Assembly (NCBI RefSeq): GCF_023349125.1
Contig: NZ_JAKIKT010000002.1
Span: 496,001-560,000, forward strand
Direction: 5' to 3'
Source: Shewanella corallii
GTDB taxonomy: Bacteria; Pseudomonadota; Gammaproteobacteria; Enterobacterales; Shewanellaceae
DNA: 64,000 bases
The notes under the pieces were generated by a model, which was not told the DNA's origin, searched no databases, and saw only the letters and a list, made by a program, of their open reading frames with translations. The translations under genes and the position numbers were made by a program. This document shows, piece after piece, positions 27,909 to 36,403 of the stretch. Numbering within the stretch: position 1 is the first letter of the stretch; every line of letters starts with the position of its first letter.

Positions 27909-28313
27909 TCAGTCACTGCGCCCTTTTACATACCTGGGCAAGCTATCTTCTATTCTGTGCCAATCAAGGGCGCTGCTGGTATAAATGTGATAATTGGGAC
28001 TAACCGATTCCGGGTTATCCAACGAGGCAATACTTAGAGTCAGATAGTCAGGATACTCCGTATGCCGAAAGGTTAGGGTCGAGCCACACTCAGCACAAAA
28101 CCCTCTTCGTACCGTGTCAGAAGAGGCAAACTCTTTCACCTGCCCTTTAAGCCATTGCACCTGCCCGACTTTGAAATCCATCCAGGCCGAAACCGGCGCG
28201 CCCGTTTGTTGCTGGCACAGGCGACAATGGCAGTAGTCTGCATCGAAAGGCTCCCCGTCAATGCAATAACGAATTGCCCCACATAAACAACCACCGGTTA
28301 ATTGCAGCGTCAT
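27909..28313 (-). CDS. GFA family zinc-binding protein
   Basis: A 134-residue protein of the glutathione-dependent formaldehyde-activating (GFA/CENP-V) fold. Zinc-binding Cys groups are all present: GGCLCGAIRY, YCHCRLCQQQTG and GFCAECGSTL. Three consecutive ATG codons follow AAAGGAG; the third (28313) has the best spacing. Proteins of this family are often glutathione-linked, but most have no proven substrate, and the name is a family label only. Confidence 0.82.
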   Translation of the reverse strand: MTLQLTGGCLCGAIRYCIDGEPFDADYCHCRLCQQQTGAPVSAWMDFKVGQVQWLKGQVKEFASSDTVRRGFCAECGSTLTFRHTEYPDYLTLSIASLDNPESVSPNYHIYTSSALDWHRIEDSLPRYVKGRSD

Positions 28314-28416
28314 CATCATCTCCTTTAAACCTGATAAAGATTGCCTACTTTCGGACCATGCAAGGTTCATATGCTTTGGGATATGGTAAAAAACCAGTCA
28401 TCCCAATGGTTTGAAC

Positions 28417-29796
28417 ATGACTTCCACCAAATACCTTTTGCTGCTGCCCTTTGTATTCTCAGGTAAAGCTTTCTGCGCTGAGATCCTGGAGTTTTATCCC
28501 AACTGTATACAGGAAGACAGTGTCACTGTGACCAAGAATAAACATCATTTCAAACCTCTTGCTACTGACGTCGATATCCGTGATTTAGACGAGATGAGCA
28601 ATTTGCTGAATGAACTAACTCAAGAATCCGGGGCAAAGGGTTTTGAGGCTGTCATATTGACACGAGCAATCTCACTAAAAAAAGAGAGAAAAATAAGAGA
28701 GGCTGGAACCAAGTACAAAACCAGTGTGACGGCCAAGCTTGCAAATCTATGTTCAGATGACCGCAGCAATAGCGAGATGCCACTGGTTGTGAAGATTAAC
28801 GACAGGAAAATTTACAACAATAACCTCGCTTCAGGCCTGATGTTTGAGATTAATCTGGAAGTTGACTTGAACAACTACCGGGCTCCAAAACCTGTCAGCC
28901 TGGATGTCACCGCCAATCAGGCATTTGGTATCCAACTGGGAACTGCGGAAGCCACTCTGTTGCAAACTCTGGGTGACCCGGATTATAAATTTGTACTGAC
29001 TCAGGGAATCAGAAACCTATATGGCTACGGTAGAGGACTCTGGTTCCAGGTTGAACGCGGACAGGTCAATCAGATCCAATATGGCGGGGAGCTGCTCAGC
29101 GCAGACCTAAAGAATATGCTGCCGCCGGACTCTCCTTTCGACAGTCGGGGCTGGACCGTGAATGGCACACGGGCAGACAATCAAACGATTGAATCTTTGG
29201 ATACAGTACTGGAAAGCTGGGAATTACAACAAGATAACAGCTGGCAGATTGTCGACGGAAATAACCGCTTAACCCTCAAAGTTGAAGCTTTTCACCCGGA
29301 CGATATCAATACCCCCGAATACAAGGTGAAAGGCTTTACTCTGACCTACAAGGACAAAAAACAACGCAGGCACCAGCAAGGCCCGTTTTCCTGGAGTACA
29401 GACGGTTCACTAAAATGGTTTGAGCTACATAGGTTAACTGAAAATAACGCTATTCCAGCGCCCGATTTCAACTATGAACGAAATTATTTGCGGGATGCTC
29501 AAGGCCAGATCTGGTATTTGCTCAATGGCCACATCCTGATGGGCGTAGATGAAGGCCAGGTTTCCCACCTTAAGCTGCACCCCAACTGGCTGGTCAATCG
29601 CCAGCAGCAAGATATCAGCGCGTATCTTCAGGCTTTGGGACTTCCCGTCAACAAAGCTGAATTTTCAGAAGTCTACCCGGATTATCTGGATTACTACGAC
29701 CGTTATGAGGCCTTCTCTGAGGGATTGGATATTGCCATACAATTTGACTCTGACAGCCCCACAGCATCCGTGGAAAGCGCCACCCTGAGTTTTTAG
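28417..29796 (+). CDS. exported protein of unknown function
   Basis: A 459-residue protein with a Sec signal peptide (TKYLLLLPFVFSGKAFCAEI, cleavage near FCA). I do not recognise the family. A segment near residues 165-215 (FGIQLGTAEATLLQTLGDPD, then a Trp/Tyr-rich stretch ending NQIQYGGE) and a weaker copy near 395-440 (DISAYLQALGLPVNKAEFSE) look like BamE/SmpA-type beta-alpha repeats. Between them are long hydrophilic beta-rich stretches. Convergent with the Nramp-like gene, whose terminator lies just after its stop. Part of the 11-kb block between pepA and holC. Confidence 0.65.
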   Translation: MTSTKYLLLLPFVFSGKAFCAEILEFYPNCIQEDSVTVTKNKHHFKPLATDVDIRDLDEMSNLLNELTQESGAKGFEAVILTRAISLKKERKIREAGTKYKTSVTAKLANLCSDDRSNSEMPLVVKINDRKIYNNNLASGLMFEINLEVDLNNYRAPKPVSLDVTANQAFGIQLGTAEATLLQTLGDPDYKFVLTQGIRNLYGYGRGLWFQVERGQVNQIQYGGELLSADLKNMLPPDSPFDSRGWTVNGTRADNQTIESLDTVLESWELQQDNSWQIVDGNNRLTLKVEAFHPDDINTPEYKVKGFTLTYKDKKQRRHQQGPFSWSTDGSLKWFELHRLTENNAIPAPDFNYERNYLRDAQGQIWYLLNGHILMGVDEGQVSHLKLHPNWLVNRQQQDISAYLQALGLPVNKAEFSEVYPDYLDYYDRYEAFSEGLDIAIQFDSDSPTASVESATLSF

Positions 29797-29820
29797 TGAG
29801 TGTTAAGCTCAGCCTTCCCG

Positions 29821-29848
29821 AAAAAAGCGTGGCAGCTTAAGCCACGCC
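29821..29848 (-). terminator. terminator of the Nramp-like gene
   Basis: On the minus strand GCGTGGC, 7-base loop, GCCACGC, then TTTTTT, about 20 bases after the stop. Confidence 0.85.
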
Positions 29849-29868
29849 AAACATCTCAACTGATAGAG

Positions 29869-31113
29869 TCAGCCCATAAACCTGTCTGCAAAGTTGCTGA
29901 CATTGGAGACACTGGCACCCGCCATCAAAATGACAATGGCGGCGCCGATTGCGCTCAACCACACAGGATGCTGGTAGTTACCCACAATCTCTTTACGTCT
30001 GGCAGCCAGCAGCATAACTGCCAATACCAGGGGCAGAATGATGCTGTTAACCAAACCGGCCAGCATCAACAGAAATACCGGCATATTTACCAGCACAGTG
30101 CCAATACTGGTCACCAAAATAAAGCCTACACACCAGGCCTTTTCATTGCGGGCCACCACGGGAAACAGGGTTTTGACCAGAGAAACCGCCATATAGGAGT
30201 TACCCACTACCGAGGTAATGGAAGCCACAAACAGCACCAAACCGAAGATATGGTAGCCCAGACCACCGGCTCCGGCACGGAAGGCATCAGCAGCCGGGTT
30301 GGCACCATCCAATACGGCACCGGTCGCAATCACACCCAGCACAGCAAAGAACAATAACACCCGAATAATCACAGCAATGGAAATACCCGCCCAGGCCGCC
30401 TGCTTAATTGCGCCAACCTGCCCTTCCCCCTGCAGACCCACATCAACCAGACGCTGTGCACCCGTGTAATAACCGCCCACAGCGCCACCGACTATGGTCA
30501 GGGTTGGCAGCAACATGCTGGCATAGTCTGAGGGGAATACAGCAGCGGTAAAGGTTTGCTGCATAGGAGGCAGATTGGTCATGGCCACATAAGCGATCAG
30601 CAGAATCATCAGTAGCCCCAGATATCTGGCCATCTGATCCATACGTTTGGAAGCGTTGTGCATTAAAAACAGGGCGCTGCCCACCACCCCGGTAAACAAG
30701 GCGCCCCAGGTGGTATCTATCCCTGTCAGCACATTGAGTCCAAGCGCAGAACCACTGACATTGCCGAAGTTAAAGGCCACGGCTCCCAGCGCCAGCAAAG
30801 TACCAATCACATAGCCCAGCCCAGGTGCAATACGGTTGGCAATATCCTGAATTCGCAGGCCGGACACGCCGACAATACGCCACAGGTTCATCACAATACC
30901 AAAGGTGATAAAGGCAGAGATGAGCACCGGAAATGCCATATCCATCTTGTAGATATTGGTAAACACGGCAGTTTGCGTCAGAAACCCTGGGCCGACAGAG
31001 GTAGTCGCCATCAGGAAGGCAACGCTGAAAATCGCTTTACGTTGGAAATCGCGGTCTGTATCCGCCACAGAAGAAGCAGGATTTACAGATTTTGACAGGG
31101 AGGATACGGACAT
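29869..31113 (-). CDS. divergent Nramp-superfamily transporter lacking canonical metal-site residues
   Basis: A 414-residue membrane protein with 11 or so TM segments that aligns with Nramp proteins (closest in pattern to the YcsG-like branch). The TM1 metal motif DPGN is replaced (TSVGPGFLTQTAVF), and the TM6 MPH motif by GGY (GGAVGGYYTGAQRLVD). So the Mn2+ ligands of MntH are absent and the cargo is probably not Mn2+; Mg2+, another cation or a small organic solute are possible. A TTG 12 bases upstream is an alternative start. The leader holds a promoter and a transcription attenuator (31155-31251), so expression is probably controlled after initiation. The window therefore has one canonical and one aberrant Nramp. 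Confidence 0.8.
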   Translation of the reverse strand: MSVSSLSKSVNPASSVADTDRDFQRKAIFSVAFLMATTSVGPGFLTQTAVFTNIYKMDMAFPVLISAFITFGIVMNLWRIVGVSGLRIQDIANRIAPGLGYVIGTLLALGAVAFNFGNVSGSALGLNVLTGIDTTWGALFTGVVGSALFLMHNASKRMDQMARYLGLLMILLIAYVAMTNLPPMQQTFTAAVFPSDYASMLLPTLTIVGGAVGGYYTGAQRLVDVGLQGEGQVGAIKQAAWAGISIAVIIRVLLFFAVLGVIATGAVLDGANPAADAFRAGAGGLGYHIFGLVLFVASITSVVGNSYMAVSLVKTLFPVVARNEKAWCVGFILVTSIGTVLVNMPVFLLMLAGLVNSIILPLVLAVMLLAARRKEIVGNYQHPVWLSAIGAAIVILMAGASVSNVSNFADRFMG

Positions 31114-31154
31114 CAGAGGATCCAATTAGTTGTTCTTTCTACTTATAGAAACAG

Positions 31155-31183
31155 AAAAAACAACTGACCGGAGATCAGCTGTT
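31155..31183 (-). terminator. attenuator (intrinsic terminator) in the Nramp-like gene leader
   Basis: On the minus strand AACA-CTGA, loop TCTCCGG, TCAG-TGTT running into TTTTTT (31160-31155), ending about 41 bases before the ATG at 31113. It lies inside the leader, so it terminates or permits the gene's own transcript. An alternative pairing of ACCGG (upstream hairpin) with CCGGT (terminator loop) would compete with it. Confidence 0.7.
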
Positions 31184-31186
31184 TAT

Positions 31187-31211
31187 CAAGCCGGTGACTC
31201 CGCAGGGCTTG
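31187..31211 (-). promoter_or_regulatory. candidate riboswitch-like hairpin before the attenuator
   Basis: CAAGCC (31211-31206) pairs with GGCTTG (31192-31187) around a 13-base loop. It begins right after the predicted transcription start and is followed by ATAAACAG and the terminator, the geometry of a compact riboswitch or protein-binding leader. No known riboswitch consensus fits well. Confidence 0.4.
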
Positions 31212-31222
31212 AATTTCGGCGT

Positions 31223-31251
31223 ATTCTAGTGACCAAGCCAGCCTGTGTCCA
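31223..31251 (-). promoter_or_regulatory. sigma70 promoter of the Nramp-like gene
   Basis: On the minus strand TGGACA (31251-31246), exactly 17 bases, TAGAAT (31228-31223): five of six matches in each hexamer. Start expected near 31216, giving a leader of about 105 bases. Confidence 0.65.
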
Positions 31252-31355
31252 GCAGCTTTTTAAAGAGAAATCAGCTCAATAACCCGACAATCTCGGAAGT
31301 CACTATTTTTGTTAACCACCTCACCTTTATACCGACTGATTTAGCCCACAGCTCA

Positions 31356-31384
31356 CAAAAAAGAGCGGCCTGAGCCGCCCTTTC
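31356..31384 (-). terminator. terminator of the DUF885 gene
   Basis: On the minus strand a GCGGC / GCCGC stem extended by flanking pairs, then six T, about 30 bases after the stop. The remaining part of this 300-base gap is the leader of the next gene. Confidence 0.82.
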
Positions 31385-31414
31385 AATCAAACCTGTTGGC
31401 TATATAGTCTCAGA

Positions 31415-33223
31415 TTATTGAGCCCCAGCAATATAGGCATCCACCTGCTGCTCAAGTATCGCCAGTGGCATGGCGCCATTCTTCAGTACCACATCATGGA
31501 ACGCCTTGATATCAAACTTATCGGCCAGTTGCTCCTGCGCCTTCTGTCTGAGTTCTATCAGTTTGAGCATACCTGTCTTATATGCTGTGGCCTGCCCCGG
31601 CATCACAATGTAACGCTCAACCTCTACCACCACATCAGACATGGCCATACCTGTATTGGCCGCCATATAGTCTATGGCCTCTTCCCGGGTCCAGCGCTTG
31701 TAATGCAAACCTGTGTCCACCACAAGGCGCACGGCACGAAACAACTCAGCCTGCAAACGACCCAGGTTATCCAGAGGATTTTGCTGGAAGCCGGCTTCCC
31801 AGGCCAATTGCTCTGAATACAGCGCCCAACCCTCAGAATAGACGGTAAAGGGCAGCATGGTTCTGAAGGTCGGCAGACCTTCCAACTCGCGCTGAATGCC
31901 TATCTGAAAGTGATGACCCGGTACAGCTTCGTGATACGCCAGGGTGCGCATGCCATATTTTGGCGTGGCCTTAATGTCATAAAGGTTGGCGTAGAAGATA
32001 CCCGGCTTGGAACCATCCATCGATGGGCCGTTATAGTACGCACCCGGAGAGGTCTTCTCCTTAAACAGCGGGATACGTTTTACTTCTACTGGGGCTTTTG
32101 GCTTAACGGCAAACCAATCCCCCAATCCAGCATCTATCTCGGCAATCATGGCGGTGTAATCATCCAGGATCTGCTGACGCCCGGCATCGCTGTCTTCGTA
32201 ATAGAACCTGTCATCTTCCGCCAGCTCTGCCATAGCGACTGTAAAACCTTCAGACACGTCATAACCTTCGGCTTTCAGAATACCCAACATCTGCGTCTGA
32301 ATACGGGCAACTTCAGCTACACCAATATCGTGGATGGTAGCGGCGTCCATATCTGTGGTGGTGTGGTGCCTGAGCATATAGGCATAAAACTCATCACCAT
32401 CGGGCAACTTCCAAACGCCATCGTCAGTAGTGGATTTAGGACGCAGCGCCGTGTAGTAATCAATAAAGCCCTGATAGGCAGGCCTGACATCAGATTCAAA
32501 CACAGCTTTGGCCTGTGCCAGTATCTCATCCCTCTGCTCAGGGGTGATCTCATCCACTTCTGCCATTTTTTCCTGCAGCGAGCTATAGAGAATATTCTCC
32601 TCCACCGGCGTATCAATAAAGCCCTGCATTTCTGCCAGCACTTTATCTATCACAAAGGTGGGCGGAATAATCCCCAGTGACTCTCTGTGCTTAAGCCCTT
32701 CACCGATCTGGGCAAACTTCTCGTCCACCTTGCTCAGGCGGGCAACATAATCTTCAGCGTCTCTGAGCTCAGTGATCTGGTGCGCCGATTCCATAAAAGA
32801 GGGAAATCCACTTTGAACACCGAACAATTGATTCAATGGATAATTATGAAACTGCCACCTCTCGCCCTCGGCCATATCGTTAAGGAAAAACAACAAAATT
32901 GCCTTGGAGAGCTGCTGTGACTCAGTTAAATCCGCATCATCGTAAGACTCAAGGGTTATGATTTCCTGCTTAAGGTCTTCAAATCCCTGTTGCTGAGACG
33001 CCATTGAGGCATCATCCAGATCATCCTGATGGTATTTGATCCCCATAGGTTCCAGCATGCGAATCTGGCTCAGCATCTCTGGGCTGTCGAGAGCAAACTC
33101 TAAAAATACACGCTCAAAATAATGGTTAATACTGAATGGCTTAAACCAAATCAGGTTCACAACAAATAGAGTGATAACAGTCAATACAACAAGAAGTGAC
33201 CATTTAAGGGTTTTTAGTATCAT
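31415..33223 (-). CDS. DUF885 family membrane-anchored metallopeptidase-like protein
   Basis: A 602-residue protein with an N-terminal hydrophobic anchor (LKWSLLVVLTVITLFVVNLI), the rest probably periplasmic. The DUF885 hallmark HEAVPGHHFQ lies near residue 430, containing an HEXXXH-type metal site, with a downstream EGWALYSEQLAWE helix that supplies further ligands. Family members are probable zinc peptidases. The start codon has only a weak ribosome-binding site. Own terminator; probably monocistronic. Confidence 0.82.
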   Translation of the reverse strand: MILKTLKWSLLVVLTVITLFVVNLIWFKPFSINHYFERVFLEFALDSPEMLSQIRMLEPMGIKYHQDDLDDASMASQQQGFEDLKQEIITLESYDDADLTESQQLSKAILLFFLNDMAEGERWQFHNYPLNQLFGVQSGFPSFMESAHQITELRDAEDYVARLSKVDEKFAQIGEGLKHRESLGIIPPTFVIDKVLAEMQGFIDTPVEENILYSSLQEKMAEVDEITPEQRDEILAQAKAVFESDVRPAYQGFIDYYTALRPKSTTDDGVWKLPDGDEFYAYMLRHHTTTDMDAATIHDIGVAEVARIQTQMLGILKAEGYDVSEGFTVAMAELAEDDRFYYEDSDAGRQQILDDYTAMIAEIDAGLGDWFAVKPKAPVEVKRIPLFKEKTSPGAYYNGPSMDGSKPGIFYANLYDIKATPKYGMRTLAYHEAVPGHHFQIGIQRELEGLPTFRTMLPFTVYSEGWALYSEQLAWEAGFQQNPLDNLGRLQAELFRAVRLVVDTGLHYKRWTREEAIDYMAANTGMAMSDVVVEVERYIVMPGQATAYKTGMLKLIELRQKAQEQLADKFDIKAFHDVVLKNGAMPLAILEQQVDAYIAGAQ

Positions 33224-33434
33224 GGCGCACCCGTATGGTTGATAAATATCTGATTCAGAAAGATGACACAGGGCTTAGCAGATTAGAACCAAATAAGGTT
33301 AAATAAATGTAACCAGTCACTTGGGTGTTAGTACTCAGCAAGATTGGTAGCCCGAATGGCTTATACAATTTGAAGTGTAAAACTTACACAATGCCCGTTT
33401 GTTGTCATAGAGCTATCTGAAAGGGGTATCGGTC

Positions 33435-35639
33435 ATGCGCCTATCATTGTTTACTCTCCTGTCATTGCTGACTATGTTGTTGATGTCAGGCTGCAACCCC
33501 AGACCTGATACCTATGTTGACTTCACTGCGGCCGTCGGCGACAACCAAACCTATCAGCTTTATTACGCTGAGCGGGAGTTTCTGGGAGAGCGGTCAGATT
33601 ATCCGCAACTGAAAGACAGAGCGCATGGCGTAGTCACATACACTTTGACACAGCAAACGGCCGATACCCTGGTTTTCGAGGTATCCCCTCAGCTATTTCA
33701 AGCCCGGCTTCAGAGCACTTACCAGGCAATCAATACCCGTGATAATGAAGGGTTTGGTAAGGATCTTGGCGACTATTTCCTTGCAGGCTTTACCCTGACC
33801 TTGAGTAAACATACTGGCAAGGTACTGGAATTTGTCGCCAGGGGGCCAATGCCGGACCACCCGGATCTGACTGATATTGGACGAAAGCAGCTGGCAATCA
33901 ATATCGACTTTGGCCATAAAATCCTGTCTGCCGTGCCCCTTCTCAATCACTCTGATGCAAATATCGACAAGGCGGCCAGATCAAGCCACTACCGTCCCAG
34001 TAGTGCAAGGGTCGTTGCCTACACGGATGACTATCTGGTGGTATCACAACAAAGACCAACGGGCTCCAGAATCTACTACCACTATGGAGAATGGCGGGTA
34101 AACAGGACTAACGGTTGGATACAGGCAAGCGCCAATATCAACCTTGAAGAGCTGGCCATGGGCCAGCGCAAAATCAGTACTCACATTACCGCCCCTATCA
34201 ATGGCCCATCTATATTTCCGGGTTTTTTCCCCGATCAAGCGTTGGAAAGCCAGTTGCTCGACAGTGAGCCTGTGCCCGGTGACGACGCAACCGGGATGTC
34301 ATCACTCAGCTTTGATCAGTTGCCTCATACCAAAGGGGTATGGGGCTCTAACCCATACTCCCAAAGAGAAAGCCTGCAGTTTGTACACGGATTCGCCTCC
34401 AGGCCATTGGTCGGTAGACTCACTCTCAGTGATGTAACGCCTTTGGATGAAAATTTGCAGCCACTGCCTTTGGAAACCATCGCCCTGCCAGCGAATGCAA
34501 ACCGATTTTATGGCGGCATAATTCGTTCAGATACAGACCTGCTTACTCTCTCGAGGACGTCAGAAGATGCTTCCCAGAGTGTCGCTGGCTACCGCGCCAA
34601 GGCGACTTTCATCCCTGGGTCAGTGACAAGCCACAGCATAGATTTCGATGATCTGCTTGGTGATACAGAAAAGATTGAAAACACTCAGGTCAAACTGGAT
34701 GAAGTGTATGGAAAGTACATTGTCACGATTCAGCAAACAGAAAATCAGGCGTTACAATTGCTGCAAACAGGGCTTAAGGGAAAGTACTTCGCCTTGCCCT
34801 CTCCACCTGAGGGTATGCCTAACTGGCTACCTTTCTGGGAGGGCGGCCTGATTGCAGGAGTCAGGACGACAGGCTTCGCGGGATTGAGGTACCAGATTGA
34901 ATTTGATGAGCTGCCCAAGCAGCTGCACTTTGCCCATATCGACCTTGATAGCGGGCAGCAGGCTTCCAGCTCATCCAGGGAGCTGACCTTTATGCTAAAC
35001 AGGAACTATCAGTATGAGCCTGACCTGCCCCCGATAAATAGAGAGCGCAGATTCTACAGCCAATATGGCAGGCTGACCCCACATCAAGCTGAACATCAGG
35101 CCACCAGTGTTGCCAAAATCCATCCCTACATTGATTACGACTATCTGGCCATGGATATGAGCACGCCGCTTGCCAGCATCTGTACGCCACAAATTGACGG
35201 TAAACCGGAACAAACTATCGAGCGGGTGTACGGTAACTATTACGCTCAGGGAAGTATCTACTACGAACTGCCCATCGAAGACATGCCCGATAAAGAGTTT
35301 ATCATAGTGGTTCACTGCGAAGGCGAGCTTAGCAGCAAGCGATACCCAGTGCCGGATACCGACACTCCCTGGCTGGTCGATGTCTCGGCCTGGATTAAGC
35401 CCGAACTGTTGGATAAAGCCTACAACGAGTTTACCGACCGCATGGAGTTTCTCGATGCTGCTGGCGAGCCACTTCAGATCAGAGGCGTGAAACCCACTAA
35501 TAATCGGCCATTAACGCTTCGGGAACTCCTGGTGCAAGGCAAATATATCAGCGTCTATGGTGATGCTAATGAGGTTGTACTGTTTCAGCCTACCGGCGAA
35601 CCTGTGACACGCAAATTTGCCATCGACCCAACGCGCTGA
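33435..35639 (+). CDS. large lipoprotein of unknown function
   Basis: A 734-residue lipoprotein (lipobox LMSGC, Cys about residue 20). I recognise no domain. The sequence is beta-rich throughout, with frequent Tyr and Pro, no membrane segments after the signal and only a few Cys late (ASICTPQ, VVHCEGE). Position 20 onward has the look of a set of Ig-like or jellyroll domains. It is the longest unassigned gene in the block between pepA and holC. Monocistronic: no close partner on either side. Confidence 0.62.
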   Translation: MRLSLFTLLSLLTMLLMSGCNPRPDTYVDFTAAVGDNQTYQLYYAEREFLGERSDYPQLKDRAHGVVTYTLTQQTADTLVFEVSPQLFQARLQSTYQAINTRDNEGFGKDLGDYFLAGFTLTLSKHTGKVLEFVARGPMPDHPDLTDIGRKQLAINIDFGHKILSAVPLLNHSDANIDKAARSSHYRPSSARVVAYTDDYLVVSQQRPTGSRIYYHYGEWRVNRTNGWIQASANINLEELAMGQRKISTHITAPINGPSIFPGFFPDQALESQLLDSEPVPGDDATGMSSLSFDQLPHTKGVWGSNPYSQRESLQFVHGFASRPLVGRLTLSDVTPLDENLQPLPLETIALPANANRFYGGIIRSDTDLLTLSRTSEDASQSVAGYRAKATFIPGSVTSHSIDFDDLLGDTEKIENTQVKLDEVYGKYIVTIQQTENQALQLLQTGLKGKYFALPSPPEGMPNWLPFWEGGLIAGVRTTGFAGLRYQIEFDELPKQLHFAHIDLDSGQQASSSSRELTFMLNRNYQYEPDLPPINRERRFYSQYGRLTPHQAEHQATSVAKIHPYIDYDYLAMDMSTPLASICTPQIDGKPEQTIERVYGNYYAQGSIYYELPIEDMPDKEFIIVVHCEGELSSKRYPVPDTDTPWLVDVSAWIKPELLDKAYNEFTDRMEFLDAAGEPLQIRGVKPTNNRPLTLRELLVQGKYISVYGDANEVVLFQPTGEPVTRKFAIDPTR

Positions 35640-35716
35640 AAACCCATTGTATTGACGTCAAATAAGTCCCGATAACTCCCTTGTTCAGTCGAATGGGTGA
35701 CTGTCTGCATCTTGTC

Positions 35717-35722
35717 TATACT
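35717..35722 (+). promoter_or_regulatory. -10 element before the isochorismatase / GGDEF-EAL pair
   Basis: TATACT about 80 bases before the isochorismatase-like start. The -35 is poor. It could drive the two-gene unit that follows. Confidence 0.35.
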
Positions 35723-35800
35723 TGAGAAGGGGAAACGCCCCCGCCAGGCCAGGGCGCATTCCGCCGCCCTCTACTTGAACTCAAGCAAATGGGAAATGTC

Positions 35801-36403
35801 ATGGATCTCAAACATACTGCCCTGATCCTTATCGGCTATCAAAATGACTATTTTGCCAATGACGGCATATTGCACGGCGCACTGGAAAACTCAGAGCAAG
35901 TAGGGTTGATCCTTAATAACTCTATGAGCTTTGTAAAAAAGCTGCTGCCGACGCCGGCCCAGGTGGTATTGACGCCCATTATCTTTACGCCCGACTACTC
36001 TGAACTCAGCGAACCCATTGGGATTTTAAAAATCATCAAAGAGAACGGGGCATTCAAGTCCGGGCAACCAGGTGCGGAAACCATTAGGGAGTTAAGAGAG
36101 CTGGATGACGAGATCTTAACCTTGCCCGGCAAACGTGGACTCAGTTGCTTTTCCAATACCGAGTTGCATCAAATTCTGCAGGAAAACCAGATTACCGATG
36201 TGATTATTGCCGGTGCCGTCACCTCACTTTGCATCGATAGCGCCGGACGGGAAGCTGCGGAACTGGGCTACCGGGTGACCATACTCTCTGACTGCACTGT
36301 GGCCAGAACCAACTTCGAGCAGGACTATTATCTGAAAGAGATTATGCCCATGTATGCCAATGTTGGTAGTTCCGGAGAGATAGCTACCCAACTGGGCCTC
36401 TGA
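35801..36403 (+). CDS. isochorismatase-like (cysteine) hydrolase
   Basis: A 200-residue cytosolic hydrolase of the isochorismatase/nicotinamidase superfamily. The Asp-Lys-Cys triad is visible: Asp in IGYQNDYF, Lys in LPGKRGLSCF, Cys in AVTSLCIDSAGREAAELGY with the preceding non-prolyl cis-peptide region GAVTS. Substrate unknown. An ATG 12 bases upstream is possible, but GGGA is better placed for 35801. The stop codon abuts the ATG of the PAS-GGDEF-EAL gene, so the two are coupled. Confidence 0.83.
   Translation: MDLKHTALILIGYQNDYFANDGILHGALENSEQVGLILNNSMSFVKKLLPTPAQVVLTPIIFTPDYSELSEPIGILKIIKENGAFKSGQPGAETIRELRELDDEILTLPGKRGLSCFSNTELHQILQENQITDVIIAGAVTSLCIDSAGREAAELGYRVTILSDCTVARTNFEQDYYLKEIMPMYANVGSSGEIATQLGL

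Noticed and set aside
31187..31216. preQ1-I or fluoride riboswitch before the Nramp-like gene
   Set aside because: The small hairpin plus A-rich tail recalls preQ1-I, and CAGCTGAT recalls the fluoride motif, but the conserved loop and core nucleotides of both classes are missing.
31910..32680. 256-codon open frame antisense to the DUF885 gene
   Set aside because: Complementary to a well-conserved coding region; no start signal, no domain, composition of a shadow frame.
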